Below, one piece after another: positions 1 through 10,656 of a stretch of 64,000 bases of DNA (the first letter of the stretch is position 1; every line of letters begins with the position of its first letter). The position numbers and the translations under genes are program-made. Source of the stretch: Pyrrhosoma nymphula (taxonomy: Eukaryota > Arthropoda > Insecta > Odonata > Coenagrionidae); NCBI GenBank assembly GCA_963573305.1, contig OY754331.1, forward strand, positions 90,573,434-90,637,433, written 5' to 3'. The notes under the pieces are model-generated. The model was not told where the DNA came from. It saw only the letters and a program-made list of their open reading frames with translations, and did not search any database.

Positions 1-356
1 TGGGGACTCCAGGTGGTAGGGGAGAAGGGGGGGTGTGGTTTTAAATAGCAAGTGCACTGCCCAAACCCAGGCCCTGAAGGAGGGGGAAGGGGAAGAAGAG
101 TGTTGAAGGCATTGGAGCACATGGGAAGAGCAAAGATGGGTTTTGGGGGGGTGGGGGGGTTCTTTAGTCGGGGGAGTAGGTGGTAGCTAGTAAAGGGGAT
201 GGGTGTTCGAACAAAAAATCAATACATAGCCTTGTATTTTTGAGTTTTGTATGTTTTACAATTTTTAATACCTCCCGAGCATCCATTTTATTCCCTTTTC
301 CACCCGGTGTAATAACTTGGGAATGAAATCACTGGTGTGGCCACTCTCTAGATGAT

Positions 357-1015
357 CTACATCTACATCTACATACTACCCCGCAAGCCGCCTCAATAGG
401 CATGTGGCGGGGGGTGTTAGGACACCAGCCGTTTACATATAAAAAGGAAACGCTCTATGAAATTACGCCTTGCATTTATTAAAGTCCCTTATTGTTCGGG
501 GGAAAAACGAATTCCCATACCTATCCGTTCGGCAAAATATCTCTCTTAATTTATCGTTTCTGTCGGACCTGGAAATATAGTGGGGTTCTAATATGATGTT
601 CTCCGTGTCGCTCTGAAAGATATCTATTCTCAATTGCTCAAGTAATCTAAGCCTAGCGCGCAGCCTCCGAGTCTCTAGCGGCTCCCAGCCTAATTCGTTT
701 AACATCTGCGTAACGCTGTCTGTACGCCCGTAGCAGTTTTTGACGAATCGCGCAGCTTTCCTTTGTATTTTATTAAGTTCCCGAATTAATTCTTTCTGCA
801 CCGGATCCCATATGCTTGCTGCATATTCAAGGTGTGGCCGGACGAGTGCGAAATAGCACCTCTCTTTTACTTTTTCATCTGAGAATCTTCCCACAGTACG
901 CTTGACGAATCCTAGCTTCTTCAGAGCTCTGCCACAAATATTTCTTATATGTGTTCCCCACGATAGGTTTGAGGTTATCGTAACTCCCAGATACTTAACT
1001 TCATCTGTCGCCTTT
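357..1015 (-). mobile_element. 5'-truncated CR1/Jockey-like LINE, C-terminal RT fragment
   Basis: The minus strand encodes the end of a non-LTR reverse transcriptase: KYLGVTITSNLSWGTHI, then KLGFVKRTVGRF, KERCYFALVRPHLEYAASIWDP and a basic C-terminal tail. The 3' end is a CATCTA-type microsatellite at 357-373. The insertion is flanked by ATGAT at 352-356 and 1016-1020, so it is a short 5'-truncated insertion in the left arm of the Penelope-like element. A longer copy of a closely similar family lies at 58819-62156. The open frame on this strand runs on into the PLE arm up to 1128; that extension is not LINE sequence. Confidence 0.8.
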
Positions 1016-1816
1016 ATGATGCTTCGTAAAACTGGAGGATGTGCCCTCCATGCGGAAACATCTTTCATGTCCCTGGATTTTGGCTCGTAGGTTTCCGTGG
1101 ATGTAGTGTTGACTGTTTCTTTTTTCAAGATTCATTACGCGATGTTAAAATTTAAAGAAAACTATTTCGTTGGTCCTCCTGCCAGCTTCATCAGGTTAAC
1201 TGATAGTCCAGGAACTTTTTCGCCTGAATGTATGGGGTAGTATGCGTCAAATCCGGTAGTTCTGATTTTTTGCAGACTTGTTTATGATGTTGGCCTAATG
1301 AATAATCCAAGTTTGTGACCTCGAGCGCCGAACGCAACTTTGTCAAAAATTGAAAAAACCGCGAAAAAATCATCATTTTTTCAAATGTAGGCGATTATAA
1401 CCCTAAAGGACTAGTTTTTGAAAAACACTTTTTCAGGACATTTGTAAAGTAGACTATATTTGCTACAATATGGTACTAGAATTGTCTCTGTAGACCCAAT
1501 AGTTTCCGAGATTAAGCCTTTCAAAGTTTATAATTTTTTTCGAACTTCGCAATTTTTTTACGTTTGAATTTCACTTCCTGGAAGTTCTGGTTAGCCATCT
1601 TTAGCATCGATTCTCTCCCAATCTCTAGAGCCAAGGGAGAGTGGCATATGCCTTTGGTTTCTCTCTATTTTCTGTCGGGTCAGTGGTATTTTTATTTCGG
1701 ACCACGAGAGAATTTCTTTCTTCTTTCCGTGCAGTTTTCAAGATTTAGTCATGGCGGAAACCATCACTCTCCCTTATGTATCTTGAATTACGGAGAAAAT
1801 CTCAAGAATTCTATCG

Positions 1817-2284
1817 AAGTACAACGTAGTTAGCAGATTCACATGCACAACGAAGACAGGGGACGTACTTCTGAAAGCCAAAGACCCGCTTCCACGGAAC
1901 CTCTATGGAGGAATAGATGAAGTTTTGTGCAGTTGTGAAAATACATATGTTGGCCAGACATGCAGAGGCCTTAAAATATGCCTCCAAGAGCATCAACGGG
2001 CAATTAAAAATAATAATTACCGCATTTCTGCAACAGCCAAACACCATCTCAGCGTCCCCACTCATAATTTCAACTTTGAGGAGACAAAATTAATATCAAA
2101 GGAGGTACGCTATTACCCAAGATTAATCAGGGAGGCTATAGAAATTGTGAAGAGACCGGAGAACGTCAACCAAAAAGACGGTTACACTTTGAGAAGAAAT
2201 CTTATATGTACGAATTTTTCAAATTTGAAAATTCCGGCAACAATGAGTTTCCTCACTCATATATATAAAGACGAGCGAGACTAA
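1817..2284 (+). pseudogene. Penelope-like GIY-YIG endonuclease domain (partial)
   Basis: The open frame encodes the linker and C-terminal endonuclease of a Penelope-like polyprotein. A basic linker is followed by the core CENTYVGQTCRGLKICLQEH, then a conserved tail YYPRLIREAIEIVKRPENVN. In Penelope-like elements this domain nicks DNA for target-primed reverse transcription. The reverse transcriptase that should precede it is absent, so the element could not move by itself. The right-hand terminal repeat with a hammerhead-like motif begins about 12 bases after the stop. Related tails occur on the minus strand near 9411-9565 and 49340-49990. Confidence 0.75.
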
Positions 2285-2869
2285 GCAATCAGTTCAGTTA
2301 ACCTGATGAAGCTGGCAGGAGGACCAACAAAATAGTTTTTTTACAATTTTAACATCACGTAATGAATCTTGAAAAAAGAAACAGTCAACACTACATCCAC
2401 GGAAACCTACGAGCCAAAATCCAGGGACATGAAAGATGTTTCCGCATGGAGGGCACATCCTCCAATTTTACGAAGCATCAGCTAGAGAGTGGCCACACCA
2501 GTGATTTCATTCCCAAGTTATTACACCGGGTGGAAAAGGGAATAAAATGGATGCTCGGGAGGTATTAAAAATTGTAAAACATACAAAACTCAAAAATACA
2601 AGGCTATGTATTGATTTTTTGTTCGACCACCCATCCCCTTTACTAGCTACCACCTACTCCCCCGACTAAAGAACCCCCCCACCCCCCAAAACCCATCTTT
2701 GCTCTTCCCATGTGCTCCAATGCCTTCAACACTCTTCTTCCCCTTCCCCCTCCTTCAGGGCCTGGGTGTGGGCACTGCACTTGCTATTTAGTTGAGGACC
2801 AGCGAAATATTGTTTTTTTTCAATTTTAACATCGCGGAATGATTCCCAAAAAAAGAAACAGTCCCTGGA

Positions 2870-3070
2870 TTTTGTTTTAAGTGCTCGACCAGTCTGGCCG
2901 ATGACACCGCATTACATCCCGGTGTCTTACACTGTAGTTTGTCCACACCCGACTGTTCAAGCACTTCCGTCCTGTCTTCAAGGAGCTTATGTGGATTCCA
3001 CTGAGTGTAGTGGGCTATCTTGAGTATTTTCCTTACCTTTACCTTGTAATTACATCAGTGAGATTATGAC
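2870..3070 (-). mobile_element. Second Penelope-like fragment
   Basis: Minus-strand translation gives HKLLEDRTEVLEQSGV, then LQCKTPGCNAV and RLVEHLKQN. This matches the region just upstream of and into a GIY-YIG domain of Penelope-like elements, with the central Y-I-G-Q segment lost. It abuts the plus-strand PLE tail and faces the opposite way. Confidence 0.45.
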
Positions 3071-3647
3071 CATTGAGATCCATCAGGTTGCAGAAACCCC
3101 TTGCATTTGGCATGTGAGTTATGCACAGTGGAAGCCCGGTATAGTGAGTACGGCTTTTTGTGAGAATCCCGTTTTAGCGAGTGATTTTCCTTGTACCGCC
3201 AAAAGCCCATGGTTTACATGTAAAATAAGGTGGATATAGTGAGGCCAAAAAGTTCCTTCCACGGTATACGCTCGGTATTACGACAGATATCCTTCGATGG
3301 CGATGCACCACCTAGCAAAAATTAACTATTTTGTTTTGTATTATCTGTTAATTAAACTAAATATTCAAGATGTGAGCCATATCTGCAACACCTAAAGCCA
3401 GTTATGCCCAAACATTAGTGATTTACGGCCTTGAGTACGCTGTGCGCGCTCCCATTTTACGTTCTTCTTTTGTTAGGCCCAGTCATCAGTGAGAGGGGAG
3501 TGGGCGGACGACAAGCAAGTTGAGAGTAGAAGAGGGAACATTCAGCAGAATGAGAGCGATCTGTCGGAGCGATTGAAAAACTCAAACCATTCCGTCAACT
3601 CGATGCGCCCAATCACATGGCAGCAGAGAGTTGTGATGTAGGTAAGG

Positions 3648-3895
3648 GGCGGAGTATACTCGGTCGGAGGGGTGGAGTTTACTCGGTCGGAGGGGTGGAG
3701 TTTACTCGGTCGGAGGGGTGGAGTTTATTCGGTTCGGAGAGGTGGAGTTTATTCGGTCGGAGGGGCGGTGTTTCCTCGGTCGGAGGGGCGGAGTTTACTC
3801 GGTCGGGGGCGGAGTTTACTCGGTCGGAGGGGCGGAGTTTACGTGGTCGGAGGGGCAGAGTTTTCTCGGTCGGAGGGGCGGAGTTGTCTTATGTG
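3648..3895. repeat. 23-bp GC-rich minisatellite inside Tigger
   Basis: About ten tandem copies of a 23-bp unit containing GGAGTTTACTCGGTCGG, with single-base variants and a few length changes. The repeat has few stop codons, so it is open in all three forward frames and creates apparent ORFs of Gly/Arg/Val/Ser-rich protein. These are judged spurious. It sits directly upstream of the transposase start at 3913. Confidence 0.85.
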
Positions 3896-3912
3896 GTTTG
3901 TGCGGCAGCATC

Positions 3913-4262
3913 ATGTCCGCAAAACGTAAATCTTTGGACCTTAAAATTAAAATTATAGACAAGTGCGAAAGTAACAGGTCTTCAAAGACTGATATCGGCA
4001 GGCGGCTAGTGTGTCTTCATCTACGTTGTTCACAATATTAAAGAACAAAGATAAAATTCGTGCAGCAGTGACCGAATTAGGATGACCTAGCAGCCAAAAA
4101 CATTTGCGGCATGGGGAACATCCTCAAATGGAATCTGCACTATTCAAGTGGTTTTGTCAGCAAAGGTCTGCAGGACTGCCCATTAACGGTCCGATGTTAA
4201 AGGCGAAAGCTGACTACACTTGCACGAAACATGATGTGCTAGCCAATCGACTGAGGTATTTT
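3913..4262 (+). pseudogene. Tigger transposase N-terminus (CENP-B/Tc5 HTH), frameshifted
   Basis: From ATG 3913 the frame gives MSAKRKSLDLKIKIIDKCE, which matches the start of CENP-B-like DNA-binding domains. After frameshifts come segments such as LKNKDKIRAAV, then ESALFKWFCQQRS and LPINGPMLKAKA, the hallmark of the second (Tc5-type) helix-turn-helix. At least two frame changes and in-frame stops are present, and no DDE catalytic domain is recognisable before the right terminal repeat. Confidence 0.7.
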
Positions 4263-4873
4263 CTTTTCTAGTGTAAATAAATACTCGATGACACTAATTT
4301 GCAGTAGATGATTGAATTTGAATCATAGAAACTGCTAGGAATAGGTGACTATGCGAGAAATATCTTCGACCACCGGTACATGCCGTATTTCAGTGAACCT
4401 TCAGGCCAATTTTCCCAACTGATGGACGTACTGGTTAACATTCGAAAACTCGACAAAGTTGATATTATCGTCATGACATATTCGCAAAATTATCCAAAAA
4501 CTACAGTATACCTAATATTTTAATTCTGATTAGTTACGGTGTCTTTACAGCTTTCTTTGGCGATCTAAAAATAGTAGAACTGGAAGAAAAACACCAAAAC
4601 TGGAGGAATTAATATTTTATGTAATGGAAAATGTCCTGTTTCTTTCTTAAAATTAGTTGATATTCCACCAGATTTTGCCTGAAACGACTTTTTTTTCTGT
4701 TTACCTTCGTCAAATACCATGGAAACAAAATAAAAACGGTAAATACGAACGACTATGAGAATATTGGCTTTATTACGGTGGCTTTATTCAACACTTTCGG
4801 ATACAACGAGCGCTCGATTTAGCGAGTGTTTTCCGAGGGATTATGAGCACTCGTTAAACCGGGCTTCCACTGT

Positions 4874-5102
4874 AGCTTGAAACTATATGATGTGATATTA
4901 TTGTAAAATATGTATTAGTACGTAACCTTTTATAGGGAATGTTATTCATTTGAGGTCATTCTCATTGGCTTAATCTTTGTAATTTTGACCTACATGGATA
5001 TTTTGAATTCTTATCCTCTCATTCAGTGTTTAAAGTTTCTGCAAGTTTATGTCTTTCATTGTTGGACATATGAATGATTCTCAACTTTGTTTTTCAATGC
5101 AG
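4874..5102. other. PIP4K intron, no other feature seen
   Basis: AT-rich sequence between the Tigger end and the PIP4K acceptor, with a pyrimidine-rich tract and CAG at 5100-5102. No other gene or repeat was recognised. Confidence 0.5.
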
Positions 5103-5271
5103 GAAATTTGATCTCAAGGGTTCTACGGTTGATAGAGAAGCCTCAGACAAGGAGAAAGAGAAAGACTTACCCACTCTCAAAGATAATGACTTTGTAAAGG
5201 AGGGGCTCAAAGTCTACATTGGAGATGAAGCCAAAGAGAAACTTCTGGAGACACTCACGGCTGATGTTGGG
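5103..5271 (+). CDS. PIP4K: PIP4K exon (kinase domain, first exon in window)
   Basis: This encodes part of phosphatidylinositol 5-phosphate 4-kinase, which converts PI5P to PI(4,5)P2. The translation begins KFDLKGSTVDREASDKEKEK and continues DLPTLKDNDF to ETLTADVG, matching the family segment before the catalytic MDYSLL motif. The acceptor is TGCAG at 5098-5102 and the donor GTATGT begins at 5272. The first base completes a split codon and the exon ends in phase 0. Upstream exons with the N-terminal and ATP-binding parts lie left of the window. The short reading frame that starts at 5074 is an intron extension, not a real start. Confidence 0.92.
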
Positions 5272-6051
5272 GTATGTCATTAATGCGCACCTGTCAAACT
5301 TAGCAAATTTTTTGGTTATTTTTTAATTTGATGGTGATTAATTTTCCTCACCATGAACTAAAGCCATGATTTGATGGAAAGGCTTGTGCCCTCTGATGAT
5401 CTGTAGAGCTTAATTGGTGGGAACAGTGATTACTGCTCCCTTTAGGGCCACCTATCCCAGATTTGTTGAAAAGGAGACAGTAGAAAGGTTGTTACTATGT
5501 CTGTACTGCAATGGGATGGCAGCAAAAGATACATCTGACCCCATTGGGGTGGCCTCTTTAAATGATTGTCTCATGTTAAAAAGACTGTTGGAGAAGGAAG
5601 CTACCACAACTACATTACCAGCAGCTTTCATGGACACTAATCTAAGTAAGTAACTATGGGATCTGAACCACTTGGGAGAGTGTTATACTTGGCAACAGGG
5701 AAAGTTAGACCTCTATGGTCATCATCATATGGAACCTTCGTGGTGTGACAACCTCTGAGACATATGTACATAAAAAGAAGGTAACAGAAGAGGGCTGTAT
5801 CAATTAGAATAGGAACTTGGAAGGCTTGGACCATGCTAACAGCAGGGAAGTTATAATTGTTCAAACAAGAAGTAGAGGTGGTAAGATTAGACTGTCTTAG
5901 ATGGGTCTGAGCTGAAACATTGTATGCATTGGGAAATGTCTTTCTCAGTATTTGGCTAGTTCTTAAATCCCAAGATTTTAAAATTTATCTCACTTCTGCT
6001 TGATAGTGATGGCTAATACATAGGTCAATCACATCCCATTGTTGATTGCAG
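5272..6051 (+). other. PIP4K intron 5272-6051
   Basis: A 780-bp intron with GT at 5272 and AG at 6050-6051. Several short frames inside it resemble no known protein. No repeat family was recognised. Confidence 0.75.
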
Positions 6052-6418
6052 TTTCTCACGAAGTTGCATCTGATGGACTACTCCCTTCTGCTGGGTCTAC
6101 ATGATGTCGAGCGGGCTGAAGAGGAGAGGAACCAAGCAGCTGCAGCTGCGGCCGCGGCAGCTGCTGCTGGATCATCTGATGGGGAGGATGTAGATGGTGC
6201 TGGCGGGGAGGGAGGAGGTGGCATTGGCACATTAGATGAGGATGATGAGGACTCAAGTGGCTCTGGTGTTGTCCGAGGTCCCATGGGGCTGCATGGCGGA
6301 GGGTATATAGGGATGACAACCCCTCCTGATTCACCGCGCACTCTCGTCAGGGAAGCTGGTCTTCATGACGGGTGTATTATTCCAGAGCTGGACATCTATG
6401 CAGTACCCAGCGCGGAAA
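6052..6418 (+). CDS. PIP4K: PIP4K exon with catalytic MDYSLL motif and poly-Ala/acidic insert
   Basis: The exon starts FLTKLHLMDYSLLLGLHDVE, the conserved PIP-kinase catalytic segment, in phase 0 after the preceding exon. It then carries eleven alanines (6138-6170) and a Gly/Asp/Glu/Ser-rich stretch. Next comes TTPPDSPRTL, a motif also found in animal PIP4K2 proteins, and then PELDIYAVPSAES. The low-complexity stretch replaces the shorter acidic loop of vertebrate PIP4K2 and is probably a surface loop. The acceptor is TTGCAG and the donor GTAAGT begins at 6419 (phase 1). A transposon starts 21 bp after this donor. Confidence 0.93.
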
Positions 6419-6441
6419 GTAAGTTTGTAAAGTTTCCAGTA

Positions 6442-9136
6442 TAGCTCGTTTGAAAGCTTGTGGCCCCTAAATGCGCGGAACGTTGATGAGTGGAGGGGAG
6501 GTTGCGCTTGGGGGAGGAAACTTGGAGGGGAAGGCAAGCCTCTCCCTGCGGTCGGTTCCCTGGGGAGGGAGGGAAAAGGAAGGAAGATCGGCAGGGTGTC
6601 CAACACCATTATAATTACACTTCAGTGTGACTCACGGAAGTAAAGGAATTTCACGAAACTTACTATCTGTTTACTTACAATTATGCCAGGTCATTCTCGG
6701 TGGCCATAGTCCTCGTCAATTGTCACCTATTCTCAGTAAAATCACATGAGGTACCAAGCAAACAATTCACAGAAAAAACCCAATCTTGACACTAATTAGT
6801 CTTACCATTAGGGACAGGAGATATTACAGCAATGGCCTAAGTAATGGTTAACAGGTATCGGGGAAAAATAATAATCAATTAGAACTTTTTTTAGTATTAA
6901 AATCCAATATATTTAATCTTTCACTATACAAAATCACTATTACATCCGCTACTTTCCTCCGAATCACTTAATAAGTTGATTATGAGTTCATTTTCCCCCT
7001 CATCTAACACCATTTCATTTGTTATATAACAAGTTTCTTCCGCCTTCACCTTCTCACTGACCTTTCCCCACTCTTCTCGTCCAATATCCTCACACTTTTT
7101 CTCCACCAAACGCTTCACGTCTTCCAAATTGAAAGTAGTGTTGTTTAGTGCCACCTAATTTTTCATTATCCCCCATATATTTTCTATGGGGTTAAGTTCA
7201 GGGTGGTAGGGAGGCAATCTCACTGTTGAGTGACCATGCGCCGCTAATATTCGGTCCACTTCAAAAACTACCGGCCCCTTGTTCATCTTAATTTTTTCAT
7301 AAAGCTCCAGTTTCGTCTCTCTGCTTTCATAATTTATGCCCCGTTCATCCAACCACGTCTTCATCACCTCCTCCTTGTCCTTGCTGGTTGGGCAACGGTC
7401 ATACTGGACATTGTGGTACGATGCATTGTCCAACACAACCACGGAATGTTGGGGTAGGTTGGGAATTAGCTTGTTTTTCAGCCATTGGAAATAGTTGAAC
7501 TGGTTCACGTCTCCGTGGTAATCTCTAGTTTTCAATCCCGATTTAAATATAGGTAACGCCCCAGGAATGAAACCCATTTCTCCACCTTAAAAGACAATTC
7601 ATGTGTTTAGCTTATTCTCATTCAATAGTATATGCATTTTGTATTACATATTCATTACCAATCTAAAAATATTTTTCGCAAAAACCAACTTACCAGCGTG
7701 GACGATGATTAATCGCTGTTTTTTGGAAATGGGCACCTTCAGTCCATGCTCATCGCTGCTAGTTCATTGGAAGTGGGTGGTGTGAGATGAATGTATATAT
7801 GTTTCATCTGTGAAGACAATGGGTCGCCCTTCCTCCCTGAATTTTTTAATCTTTCTCGGGTAAACCATTCTCTTCCATTTTATGTCATGAGTTTCGGTCA
7901 ATACTCTTTTATTATTGGACGTCTTTTTCCACCTAAGGCAAAAAGAGAATTTGTAAGAAATTAGAAATTGGTAAATGCGATAAAAATTAATCAGTTAATA
8001 CAACTCTACGATATATACATATATACCCTTACCTGAATCCAATATTCTTCATCAGGACACGCAAAGAATTTTATTGGCCGTCAAAACTGGTTTTCTCCTT
8101 GACAATAGCCAGCAGAGCACGTAGTGTTGGGTGCCTCTTTTCCACCGTATGGAAATTGTGCACCGTCCTCCGTATCACCTGCACGTCAAAGTCGTCCACA
8201 GTAGATTTCGGGCACTTCTGCGGCTTTTTCTTCCTTGGGCTCACAAATTCTGCTTTCGAACCACTGGCAATGGCAGCTCCTTCCTGAGTGATTCGCTTCA
8301 AGGAGCGTAGGGAAACGCCAGTTGCAGCGGCCACTCGTTCAGTCACACTCTTTAGCGGAAGAGTAATTCCTTCGGCTGCTTCCTTCTTCATAAACATTAG
8401 AAAATTGTGCACAATTTCTCGCGCCTGGCTATGCAGTACTCTCCCACCCCCCACTTTGGACGTGAAATCCATACTAAGTTGTACCTAGCTAAAAAACTAT
8501 ATATGTAAAATATGCTAATTCCTAAGTTAAGCCCTACTAATATTTATGCAACAAAAGATAGAAAAAAACTAATTTAAGGTGAATGATACTGTAACACAAA
8601 AAAATATAACCACTAAAATACTACTTGTCGAGAGCAATTAATTACAAAGACGCGGGAATAAACTACAAAGAAAACAAAGTTAATACTACCCCTAACTTAT
8701 TCCTAACTTGAACTATTGACAAAATATGAAAAGCTAACATACGAAACATTTATGAGAAAATTGAAATTACTAATTGGAGAAACTACTGAAACAATGTAAG
8801 CACAAGTTAAAAAATAGGAAAAACTACTGCGAAAAATATGAAGCGTTAACCTAAAATGAATAAATTTAAAACAACAAACACAACTCTTTACTACTCAAGA
8901 ACTAATGCTATCCTAATCATAAAAATATAAAACTAAAACGAAAAATTGAAATGGGTAAGAAGAAGGAAACGGCAGAAGCAGTGAGGTTGGCAGCGAACGC
9001 AAGCGACCTGAGTGGTGTCCCGAGGGTGAATGGTCACTTTCTCCCAAAACCCCCAGCGAGCACCGTTCACGAAAATAGACTCGTCTCGGTCAAAAAAGGG
9101 TTTCTGTGCACGGGCCACGAGCTTTCAAACGAGCTG
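6442..9136 (-). mobile_element. DD82E-type (Sailor-like) Tc1/mariner-superfamily element
   Basis: Terminal inverted repeats of about 24 bp (AGCTCGTTTGAAAGCT then C/T then GTGGCCC) lie at 6442 and 9136, with TA on both sides (6440-6441 and 9137-9138). The minus strand carries an intron-containing transposase with stop codons. The stretches 6466-6923 and 8473-9112 are non-coding flanks. The element sits in the large PIP4K intron, opposite to the host gene. Confidence 0.82.
6924..8472 (-). pseudogene. DD82E-type transposase with two introns and three stops
   Basis: Three exons are read at 8472-8033, 7932-7694 and 7585-6924. Introns are about 100 bp with GT-AG ends and restore the family reading frame. 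Exon 1 has a basic N-terminal region with an HTH-like stretch (VTERVAAATGVSLRSLKRIT). Exon 2 has VFTDETYIHSSH (first catalytic Asp). Exon 3 has VVVLDNASYHN (second Asp) and HPELNPIENIWG (catalytic Glu). I count 81 residues between the second Asp and the Glu, which points to the DD82E group. In-frame stops interrupt the reading near 8071, near 7745 (a Trp-to-stop type change) and at 7155. The copy is therefore inactive. Confidence 0.8.
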
Positions 9137-9199
9137 TAACTTTGGAATTCCATTAATTAGAGAGTGAACAAAATGATTGCTGTATATTTCATGCTCCTA

Positions 9200-9705
9200 A
9201 AAAATATATGTAATCTCTTGATGAAACATCTCTTTTCGCATGCTATTCAGGCTTTTGGTTCTGTGATTAATTATTCAATATTATGCAACAGTCTCGCCGT
9301 GCTATGCTGCTGGCTTCATCAGGCTTTTAAGAACAACAATGGTCTTTTTTTCAAAAAAATAAATAAACAATTCCAGCAGTTGATGATTTTGAGAAGTAAA
9401 AACTTAATTTCGAAGAAGTCTCTTCCAGGTAAAAGGGAGTTTATAACTATCCTCTCTATTGATATTGTTTGGTCTTTTTTCTATTTCATTCGCCTCCCTT
9501 ATGAGCCGCGGAAAGTAACAGCTTTCTTTGTGTAGTACTTTTGCCGTCTCAATGTCAATGGCGAAAAAAGACAATTGTTGTTCTTAAAATCCTGATGAAT
9601 CCGGAAGCATAGCACGGCGAAACTGTTGCATAATATTAAATTATTAATCCCAGAACCAAGAGCCTAAAAAGCATATACAATGAGCTGTGAAAATCTACAA
9701 AAAAA
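9200..9705 (-). mobile_element. Compact fold-back Penelope-like element
   Basis: The arms 9205-9355 and 9565-9705 are inverted repeats. Between them the minus strand encodes the tail of a GIY-YIG domain (SCYFPRLIREANEIEKRPNN) ending with a stop near 9411. Only the last part of the endonuclease survives between the two pLTR copies. Both arms carry a CTGATGA...GARAC hammerhead-like motif. Confidence 0.65.
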
Positions 9706-9892
9706 GATCTCTTTTCACCATTGATTATTTAAGTGTCTTGGTAAATTTGTGGAGATATGCATTTTAGTCATTTCGGTTACATCAGTTTCCCAATCACTGC
9801 ATATGGGGTCTTCGAATTAAACTACCATTTTAAATCTTAAGATTTATCTCATTCTGCAGTTTTATTTGTTTTAAATTACATGCAGTAAACCC

Positions 9893-10110
9893 CCGCTAGT
9901 TTGAACCCTCTTAATTCGAAATATCGATTAATTCGAAGTTGTGAGCAGTCCCCGGCAAACGGAATGGGAAATTGTGTACTTTATGATATGGATAATTCGA
10001 AATATGCTTAATATGTAACTCAAAGTCAAATGTCATCCCATGATATCCCAAAGTATCGTTTATTTCTAAACGATTCACCGGGGCAGCGCACTTCGATGGT
10101 TAGTTACTAT
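9893..10110 (+). mobile_element. Probable Tigger/pogo end fragment
   Basis: The sequence CAGTAAACCCCCGCTAGTTT followed by repeated TTAATTCGAA words resembles one end of a pogo/Tigger element. No matching opposite end was found, so this is a truncated or solo end. The rest of 10110-10656 is AT-rich with nothing recognised. Confidence 0.4.
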
Positions 10111-10656
10111 CGGTGCAAAAAAGGTAGAATGCTAAACTTTAAGCATTTGTATGAAATTCCAGTTTTGTAAAAAAGTTCAAGAGTTTCGAAAGGAGAGTCT
10201 TTGACGATATTTGTCGAAATTTGTGACAGATCAGACTATGTAACTATGGTTAACATAAAGATGTATCCCAAGTAATTGGGAAATCTCACATCGTATTTCC
10301 ATTCAACCGTATTCATTTCCATTGTATACACTTTTTGCTAAAGACTTGCATAGGCCTTTGGCTACGAAAATTTACCATTAAAAATATACTTTGTAATAGA
10401 AGGCACTCAGTTAAAGTTTGTTGCTATATGTATGAATTTTTAACAAAATCTACCTGCCGGTTTTTGAGATATTTGTTGTCAAACGTTTAAATAATTTATA
10501 TTTTTAATTTTTTATTTCCTTTTTGTTTTTTTTTAACTTGGGAAAATATTCCCAGTACAACCGCTTAGTACTTTAACATCTTTTTTAAATATTTTTATTG
10601 TAAAATCAGTATTGTTTATGTACGGGGAATGCTTGTTTTTAACCAAATTGCACGCT

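Larger units (their letters stand above)
43..2791 (+). mobile_element. Penelope-like element with inverted terminal repeats
   Basis: The left arm (43-356 plus 1016-1200) reads as the reverse complement of the right arm (2296-2791). Between the arms lies a GIY-YIG endonuclease frame pointing right. This is the usual layout of a 5'-truncated Penelope-like retroelement with an inverted pLTR upstream. A LINE fragment interrupts the left arm. A partial third copy of the arm follows at 2791-2868 in the same orientation as the right arm. The reverse transcriptase part is missing. Arm pairing and the endonuclease are read from the sequence; the family assignment rests on the endonuclease motifs. Confidence 0.75.
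3125..4873 (+). mobile_element. Decayed Tigger/pogo DNA transposon
   Basis: Terminal inverted repeats begin ACAGTGGAAGCCCGGT at 3125 and end with the reverse complement at 4873. Further matching motifs such as AGCGAGTG occur inside both ends. The element holds the start of a CENP-B-like transposase and an internal 23-bp minisatellite. The usual TA target duplication is seen only on the right side; the left flank reads GC, so the duplication has probably decayed. Confidence 0.7.

Noticed and set aside
463..1128. A single 221-residue gene
   Set aside because: Its first 37 or so residues come from the Penelope arm and the rest from an inserted LINE. The fusion is accidental.
3617..4041. Overlapping Gly/Arg-rich reading frames
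   Set aside because: They are produced by the 23-bp minisatellite, whose unit has few stops in any forward frame. Only the part from 3913 resembles a protein.
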